Positions 58,275-64,000 of a stretch of DNA of 64,000 nucleotides are shown piece after piece. The stretch's first letter is position 1. Each line of letters starts with the position of its first letter. Origin of the DNA: Spirochaetota bacterium. GTDB lineage: Bacteria; Spirochaetota; UBA12135; COTS27. The position numbers and the translations under genes were made by a program. The DNA is taken from positions 1,765,256-1,829,255 of the forward strand of contig AP019861.1 in the NCBI GenBank assembly GCA_013426755.1, given 5' to 3'. The notes beneath the pieces are model-generated. The model made no database searches, was not told where the DNA came from, and saw only the letters and a program-made list of their open reading frames with translations.

Positions 58275-61200
58275 TTATCTAAGACGCGGATATTGACCGC
58301 TTGTGAATTCCCAGATAGTCGTCGCATCCCATCCTGAGTAGGCAGTCCCACTTTGAAGTTCTGCTGTCGTTTGTCCTGTTAGATTAGCTGTCATAACCGG
58401 AGGTGTGGCTGTAGCATCATCAGAACCTATACCTATAGGAGTCGATAAAACACTGCCTCCCACAGTTAACACAGCATCACTACGGAAGTAAGAAGCTGTT
58501 ACACCATTGCCAGTGGGTGCTACGGGGTTTCCTTCACCATTGTAACCGATAAAGAGCCCTACAGATACAGATCCTGTTACACTACCTGTCGTATAGGCAT
58601 TCGTAATCGTAGACATAAAGTAGTTGTACCCGGCTAGTCCTCCTACGTAATCACTTCCTATTACAGCACCTGTCGCATAGGAATCACTGATCGCAGACAT
58701 TATAGAATTAAACCCGACCAGACCTCCTACATTAGTAGTTCCTGTTACAGCGCCTGTCGCATAGGATTTACTGATAGAAGAAGAGAGAGCCCACCCAACC
58801 AGGCCTCCTACATTTAAACTCGTTCCTCTTACAGCGCCTGTCGCATAGGAACCATTGATCGTAGAAGCATTATTCGATCCAACCAAGCCTCCGACATTAC
58901 TTGTTGCGTTTATAGATACTGTCGCATAAGATTCGCTGATCATAGAACCGGTATCGTTACCCCCGACCAGACCTCCTACTTCACTATTTCCTGCAATAAT
59001 TTGCCCGTCCGCATGAGAGCCTTTTATTACAGAATTAATGTTCCGTCCGACCAGGCCTCCTATATGCATACTCATATCGCTTCCTGTAACACTGCCTATC
59101 GCGTAGGAATTAGTGATCGTAGAGTTAGTAGTGCTAACACCAACTAAGCCTCCTACATTAGTGGTTCCACTTACAACAACACCTGTTGCCCGAGAATTAC
59201 TGATCATAGAGCTATTATTAACCCCAACCAAACCTCCCACAGAAGAACGTCCCGTAATCTTAACAGTTATTAGGCGACAGTTAGCAATCGTAGCATTTAA
59301 AGCATATCCGAATAATCCTAAGTTATCAGCACTATCTCTATTAACATAGAGATTAGAAATCTCTTTGTTATCACAGTCAATAGCACCTGTAAAACCAAGA
59401 TTCCTACTCATACCAATGGGGTTAAATCCCTTACCAACAGAGCCACTGCCTATTTCACTGAGCGGCAAGCCTGCTAACCCCATATCTATATTACCCATTA
59501 CTCTATAGTATTTATTACCATAATTAGCGTTATCAGTATTAACGAGATGTGAGGCGAGGTCTAACATAGGGGCACTGTCTATCTGATAGGCGTTAGCCTC
59601 ATCAGCACCTGTCTGCCCACTAGGAAAACTCGTGCACGCTGGAAATTCCATTGTAATGTTGAAATTAGAATGGAGACCACCACCACTACTGTCTTCTAGG
59701 ATCAGAGTACGAGTGACCGTGTATTTATTGTTATTAGAAGCATCTCGCTCACGGTCATAATATAAAGGAAAAGGTGTCGTATCTGCTACTTTACTTCCCG
59801 CAAAACCTGCAGCAGCTAACATCGGTGCCGCTAGCAACTCACAAACTCCTGTTGTGATTGGAATTGTTGCTCCCGAATTAATGACTAGCGGAGAACCTGT
59901 AACATCAGTACTGGTAATACTCAACTGAACACCAGAGGCTAGCGTAATTGTCACAGTATACGTCTGTGAGTTAGCAGTATTCCCTGTTTCAGTGATCATG
60001 ATCATGCCGGCGTCACCATCAGTTACTGCAACGCGCATCTCCCCGTCTGGATCCTTGAGATCAGTAGCAACCAATTCATACCCATCAGGAAGTGCCTCGG
60101 TAAATACAATCATTCCATTCGGCACGTTCGTAAAGTTATCAGCACTAGCACTATGGCTAATGGCTATCGTGCCTTCATTGAGTGCCAATGTGTTTGCAGC
60201 CTGCCCCGCAAAACTAGCACCTGTGATATAAGCATCAAATTTAGCTGGGAACCACTCATTCACCGCAACCTCAGTAAAAACGACTTCTAACGCATACGTC
60301 GTAGCACTCTCACCAACATTAGTAATCTCAAAAGTCAGCGCCGCTGTTCCTCCATCTGTAACCGTTCCAGCGCCCCCTGAGAAGTCTATCGTAGGCTCAG
60401 CGATGGTTCGTGTGATCGGACCGCCTCCTGATATCGTGAATATGGTATCGACCTGAGCGATCGCAAGTGTGTATGTGTTCGCTCCTTCTTTATTCGTTAA
60501 GCCTACAATACGAATCACATTACCTGCTTCCTCAGTAATAGTAAGGCCGCTTACAGGTTCTGTACTACTGCCCTCCGTGATCTTAATATGAGTTCCTGGT
60601 GCAAACTGATTCAATTGCGCTAACTCAATGTCATTGATCGTATACGTCACTGAATTTCCCGTATTCCCTGTTTCAGTGATTTTAAATGTATTTGGATTGG
60701 GTGTGCTCGTTGCTGCATTAGTTCCGGCAGGATTGGGAATTTCAATCGTGGGTGAGTCTGATGTGAAGCCAGCAGGCAGTTCGAATGTGATCTCACCTGT
60801 ACCAGTATCACTATTGGTTAAATCTGCAACAGAAATCGTCGTCTCAGCGAGAGCTACTATACCTCCTTTATTTGCGAAGGTTGCTTTTACGTACGTGTTT
60901 ATCGCGTCACTTGTGAGCCATTCACTTACAGCAGCGCCTCTTATCTGTGTTGTTACCGTATAGGAAACAGCAGGTTCTGAACCGAAAGTGACCATTAGGT
61001 TAGTTTCATCTTCATGAGGAGAGATATTTGTTGGTGCGGTGACAGTAATACTCGTTGGGTCTGTTGTGATTCCTTTATCCTGGTCAATATTGATAGTCGC
61101 TGTAACAGGATCTCCTGAGGCGCTATTAGTGAGTCCCGTAATCGCAAGCTTAGGATTAGCAGGATCAGAATCATCTGTGTTCACATTAAGTCCTTCAATG

Positions 61201-61370
61201 TTTAGATTGCTAGTCTTAATAAGACTGGCGAGAATTGCGGAATTATCCGTAGGTCTCGAAGCAGTATCCGTTGCTGACGGAGCACAACTCGTTAAGATAA
61301 TAATAAAACATAAGCAACCCACTGATTTTATTGAATTAGCGATGGATTGCAGTTGATTGTAGTATTTCAT
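58275..61370 (-). CDS. Large GLUG-repeat lipoprotein (copy 2)
   Basis: A 1031-aa paralogue of copy 1. The first ~45 residues are nearly identical, including the signal and Cys29 of LTSCAP. N-terminal Ig/cadherin-like modules (ITGLTNSASGDPVTATINI, VTYTINDIELAQLNQF, TYALEVVFTEVAVNEWF) are fewer or shorter. The C-terminal GLUG beta-helix is longer and more varied (VGGLVGVNNSSMISNS, SYATGAVTGTTNVGG), ending in GWDATTIWEFTSGQYPRL. GAGGAC before the ATG is a good ribosome site. The middle of the two proteins differs far more than their ends or flanks, so the repeat regions have changed quickly. Confidence 0.85.
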   Translation of the reverse strand: MKYYNQLQSIANSIKSVGCLCFIIILTSCAPSATDTASRPTDNSAILASLIKTSNLNIEGLNVNTDDSDPANPKLAITGLTNSASGDPVTATINIDQDKGITTDPTSITVTAPTNISPHEDETNLMVTFGSEPAVSYTVTTQIRGAAVSEWLTSDAINTYVKATFANKGGIVALAETTISVADLTNSDTGTGEITFELPAGFTSDSPTIEIPNPAGTNAATSTPNPNTFKITETGNTGNSVTYTINDIELAQLNQFAPGTHIKITEGSSTEPVSGLTITEEAGNVIRIVGLTNKEGANTYTLAIAQVDTIFTISGGGPITRTIAEPTIDFSGGAGTVTDGGTAALTFEITNVGESATTYALEVVFTEVAVNEWFPAKFDAYITGASFAGQAANTLALNEGTIAISHSASADNFTNVPNGMIVFTEALPDGYELVATDLKDPDGEMRVAVTDGDAGMIMITETGNTANSQTYTVTITLASGVQLSITSTDVTGSPLVINSGATIPITTGVCELLAAPMLAAAGFAGSKVADTTPFPLYYDRERDASNNNKYTVTRTLILEDSSGGGLHSNFNITMEFPACTSFPSGQTGADEANAYQIDSAPMLDLASHLVNTDNANYGNKYYRVMGNIDMGLAGLPLSEIGSGSVGKGFNPIGMSRNLGFTGAIDCDNKEISNLYVNRDSADNLGLFGYALNATIANCRLITVKITGRSSVGGLVGVNNSSMISNSRATGVVVSGTTNVGGLVGVSTTNSTITNSYAIGSVTGSDMSMHIGGLVGRNINSVIKGSHADGQIIAGNSEVGGLVGGNDTGSMISESYATVSINATSNVGGLVGSNNASTINGSYATGAVRGTSLNVGGLVGWALSSSISKSYATGAVTGTTNVGGLVGFNSIMSAISDSYATGAVIGSDYVGGLAGYNYFMSTITNAYTTGSVTGSVSVGLFIGYNGEGNPVAPTGNGVTASYFRSDAVLTVGGSVLSTPIGIGSDDATATPPVMTANLTGQTTAELQSGTAYSGWDATTIWEFTSGQYPRLR

Positions 61371-61506
61371 TTTGTCCTCTACAAAAAGTAATATTACTTC
61401 AAATAATAGTATATTTAGAATAGTGAATAATTGTTAAAATAATGAATAATTGTGTATTGTAATAAATTAAAATAGTTAGATTTTAACTTAACAGTAATAA
61501 ACATTA

Positions 61507-61535
61507 ATATTAACATTGAAATACCCATTTGTCAA
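61507..61535 (-). promoter_or_regulatory. Sigma-70 promoter of GLUG gene copy 2
   Basis: On the minus strand TTGACA (61535-61530), 17-nt spacer, then TAATAT (61512-61507). The spacer is the same as in copy 1. One base in the -10 box differs, giving a better match to consensus here. Confidence 0.72.
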
Positions 61536-61655
61536 GTCATTTTTTACAAAATGAGTACAATTTCGCGAATATTCTGCAGACTACAGAAATAACATTTCTA
61601 ACCGGCAATTTATCAAAATTCATCAAAAATAGCAGGCAATCATTCCCAAGTAATC

Positions 61656-62126
61656 TCAATAGGTGAATATCACTTTATGGGGAACAGTTTCGCCACTTTC
61701 AATTGTTTTAATATTGATAGTCCCTATCTCACTAGTAACTGCCTCTGTTCTTGTTGTCCCAGCACTTCCAAACCTATATGTTAGCGTTGCTGGTTCGATC
61801 ATGTAAAAATTGGCGTCATTTCTAAGATTGATAGCCATCATAAGCACTCCTGTGTAGTATTGGGTGCGACTGACGGCGAGTCTTATCTCGTTATTAATGA
61901 TACGTATAGTCGTCCTTGGAGGAATCGGATCGTTAAGCAAGCTGTAACTTACCGTTATGTCTAACGGCTGTAGTGGTGACGTATAATTGGAATAATCAAC
62001 ATCTGTGCTCGCCATAGTGCAATTAAATACACTAAATATCCCTAACAAACTCAAATACGCGTATATTAAACATTGATTGAGTAATGTTCGCTGGCGGCTA
62101 TTCGTAATTTTAATGGAAGTTTTCAT
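61656..62126 (-). CDS. Small secreted protein of unknown function
   Basis: The 156-aa protein is not recognised. After a long basic start it has a hydrophobic segment (CLIYAYLSLLGIFSVFNCTMAS) that looks like a signal peptide. The mature part has a beta-strand pattern (DITVSYSLLNDPIPPRTTIRIINNEIRLAVS) and no cysteines or catalytic motif. It could be a small secreted or surface beta-sandwich. It stands on the same strand as, and upstream of, the GLUG genes, and downstream of the outer-membrane-like gene. Confidence 0.6.
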   Translation of the reverse strand: MKTSIKITNSRQRTLLNQCLIYAYLSLLGIFSVFNCTMASTDVDYSNYTSPLQPLDITVSYSLLNDPIPPRTTIRIINNEIRLAVSRTQYYTGVLMMAINLRNDANFYMIEPATLTYRFGSAGTTRTEAVTSEIGTINIKTIESGETVPHKVIFTY

Positions 62127-62510
62127 AGTGGTACTGGTATATTGACTGGTCTAACCGATCATTTAATGTATATTGATGAGTTATTGATCTATATTAACTG
62201 ATTGCTAACGTATAGTAACATGAAATAGCGACTCAGCGTCCCAATAGAGAACTTCTGTATTGATAAAATGACTTGAATTTTCTGTATTCTATATTAATAA
62301 ATGACCTGAAATAAGAGTGTGTTCATTTAAATACGTTACAATAGACTTCATGTTGTGAACTGTTATAACACATTGACGTAGGAACTATGGAGTGGTGCGT
62401 ACGACCGTGCCAATATGCGGCGACTCATGAAAAGCGATCTGTAAAAAAGTGAGTGTACTACACGCAGCAGAAGAGAAATTGGAGCAGGCGCCGAAGCAAA
62501 AGTTCTCTTG
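62127..62510. other. Gap with no recognised feature
   Basis: About 380 nt. The part at 62370-62510 is less AT-rich than most gaps here but has no credible ORF or tRNA/RNA fold that I can identify. A small inverted repeat GTTCT/AGAAC at 62500-62519 overlaps the end of the next gene. Confidence 0.4.
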
Positions 62511-63986
62511 TTAAGAACCGACTGAAAATTTAGCTCCGATTCTGAGTTCAAAGAAGATATCTTCGAGATTGAAATCTCCACCGAAACCTGCAGCAGGACC
62601 AACATAAGGCACTAAGAAATCACCCAACTCTTCAACAAGCACGGGATTAGAACGGGTTGTGAAATCAAACCCCATAATAAACTTCACGTCTATGCCCTTA
62701 GCAGGCGTCCACGTCACTTGTGGATCAAGCGCCAGACGATGAATTTCTTTTTCACGAACTTGGTAGCCACTGTACTTCTTACCGTAATATTCATATTTCA
62801 TATCCAGTCCAAAGACAAATTGTCCGACGGTAACAAACGGGAATAGCGTTACAGCGAGCATTTCTGTAAGGTCTGTTCCGTCTGCTTGAAGTGCTTGATA
62901 GCTATGATTGCTGGGGTAGACGTCGCGAATACCGTCACTATTGGCTTCGACGTTAGGATTAGGCACATTCTCACCAGCTTCATTGGTAATGGTACCACGT
63001 ACTTGGGGCTGTCTGCCTGCGGCTAGAAGTTTAGTGATCGTATCGGGGACGTATTGGATAGTGTAATTAAATCCCACGGGAGAGCCGATAAATTCTAAAT
63101 TGCCATAGAAAGAGATTGCGTAACTGAAATGATCACGTTCTGCTTTTTCAGCTATAAAATGACGTCTACTCTCAGGCGCCGTAGGATCAGTTTCTACTGT
63201 TGTTTTATAGTATCTAAGCACGGTACCTACGGGAATCATTCCGAAGCCGAGGTTGAAGTAATCTCTATAAAAATAAGATTGGAAGCCTATTTGAAAGCGT
63301 TCAAGTGTGCCCTCTTTGACGAGACCGCCTGCGTTATCGGAGCTATTGACGACAAAGCCCATTATGAAGTCATTGTGAATAAAACGACTGACCTTAATAA
63401 CCATATGCACGCCGCGAATACTATCTGCATTGATCCCGAAACCGAATGCAAACGTAAGTCCTTTAAGGGGGGTAAGTTCCGTATAAAATCCTTGAAAACT
63501 GAGGTCTGCTAAAATATAATTCTCTTCATTGTTAGAATTTCCTGCTTTAAAGTCCCAGTCGTAAAACCTAAGTAATATGATACCAAATATATTGTCAACT
63601 TGAATATAAGCGGATTCAAATTTGATAATCTGATTGGTAGCGCTTTGAAGTTCAAAAGAAACTGCCGCGCTAATATCGTCGACTTCGGCTTTAAATGTGA
63701 TTTCGGAATCGTCTACTCTATCGGCTTCGATGCCGATTCCTTTACCAGAGGTGCGAGTTGTTGAGATTCTTGTAGTTCCGTCTGCATTGGTGATGATTTC
63801 CATCTCATGGTGTGCGAATGCATTCTTCGCTCCCACGACATACTCACCGACACGGGCATCAAGATCAATGCCCACCTTATATTTAACAGAGAATAAGTCA
63901 GAATAAAAAAACAGCGAACTGATAATAACTAGAAGCAAAGTCATAAGACTCGGTCTATGCTTTTCAATTATTATCCTATTGCACAT
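62511..63986 (-). CDS. Outer-membrane beta-barrel-like protein of unknown function
   Basis: A 491-aa protein with an N-terminal hydrophobic segment (MTLLLVIISSLFFYSDLFS at about 15-33) that may be the signal peptide. The rest alternates polar and aromatic residues (FQIGFQSYFYRDYFNLGFGM, FVFGLDMKYEYYGKKY, VKFIMGFDFTTRSNPVL) and ends in FFELRIGAKFSVGS, which fits a barrel. No family is recognised. Two starts are possible, ATG at 63986 or ATG at 63944 (in front of the signal). The frame stays open upstream through a poly-C tract to the window edge, so the true 5' end may lie outside. Confidence 0.6.
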   Translation of the reverse strand: MCNRIIIEKHRPSLMTLLLVIISSLFFYSDLFSVKYKVGIDLDARVGEYVVGAKNAFAHHEMEIITNADGTTRISTTRTSGKGIGIEADRVDDSEITFKAEVDDISAAVSFELQSATNQIIKFESAYIQVDNIFGIILLRFYDWDFKAGNSNNEENYILADLSFQGFYTELTPLKGLTFAFGFGINADSIRGVHMVIKVSRFIHNDFIMGFVVNSSDNAGGLVKEGTLERFQIGFQSYFYRDYFNLGFGMIPVGTVLRYYKTTVETDPTAPESRRHFIAEKAERDHFSYAISFYGNLEFIGSPVGFNYTIQYVPDTITKLLAAGRQPQVRGTITNEAGENVPNPNVEANSDGIRDVYPSNHSYQALQADGTDLTEMLAVTLFPFVTVGQFVFGLDMKYEYYGKKYSGYQVREKEIHRLALDPQVTWTPAKGIDVKFIMGFDFTTRSNPVLVEELGDFLVPYVGPAAGFGGDFNLEDIFFELRIGAKFSVGS

Positions 63987-63991
63987 GGTAA

Positions 63992-64000
63992 GGGGGGGGG
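63992..64000 (-). promoter_or_regulatory. Poly-C/poly-G tract at the 5' edge of an outer-membrane gene
   Basis: At least nine G (C on the coding strand) reach the window end, 5 nt before the first possible ATG of the barrel-like gene. Length changes would alter ribosome-site or promoter spacing, or the frame if translation starts further up. It could also be a contig-end artefact. Confidence 0.4.

Overview
The window looks like a chromosome segment of a Gram-negative, AT-rich bacterium. It encodes outer-membrane-type barrels with C-terminal aromatic residues, lipobox lipoproteins, and CMP-KDO synthetase (hence an LPS core). My best guess is a spirochaete-like lineage. The hints are the PdxJ signature LSVNxNKIAxLRN, a b558-type SdhCAB, a Si-specific transhydrogenase, GerM-domain and glycogen-binding-domain envelope proteins, and GLUG lipoproteins. 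Bacteroidota-like lineages share several of these traits, so the phylum call is low to moderate confidence. No rRNA, CRISPR array, transposase or structural phage gene was seen. One tRNA (Asp-GTC) is present.

Layout: 0-4 kb holds a two-gene lysis cassette of gene-transfer-agent/phage type (GH108 muramidase plus 3TM holin), then a TPR protein and a small membrane protein next to tRNA-Asp. 4.7-14.3 kb holds an unrecognised protein with an HExxH motif, pdxJ, a NeuB-family synthase, a DUF423 membrane protein and sdhCAB. 14.4-24 kb holds mgsA, scpA, hemJ, a soluble transhydrogenase, a DHBP synthase with an unrelated C-terminal half, and hisS. 24-34 kb holds an orphan protein, gyrB, an outer-membrane-like protein, an S41 protease lipoprotein, rsmD and a copper P-type ATPase. 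34.8-42 kb is a proteostasis block: grpE, dnaK, dnaJ, a PpiC-like isomerase and tsaE. 42-45 kb has two envelope proteins (glycogen-binding, GerM). 45.9-54.4 kb has carA, carB, purF (nucleotide synthesis) and kdsB. 54.4-64 kb has two large tandemly duplicated GLUG lipoproteins, a small secreted protein and an outer-membrane-like protein with a poly-C tract at its 5' edge.

The unusual property is how widespread tandem duplication is. Most long intergenic gaps carry their own short-period repeat, with units of 12, 14, 18, 19, 21, 22, 52, 54, 57, 79 or 133 nt. Several repeats duplicate a gene's own edge, including its start codon (sth, mgsA, the 404-aa barrel) or its stop codon (hisS). A larger duplication of about 3.7 kb carried a 63-nt kdsB 3' fragment along with a whole GLUG gene. 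Several conserved enzymes also carry low-complexity or tandem-repeat insertions in frame (CarB, GrpE, HisS, PdxJ, CarA, RibB, TsaE). Many starts lack a visible Shine-Dalgarno sequence and sit directly behind repeats. I regard this genome-wide slippage/duplication pattern as the most interesting signal here.
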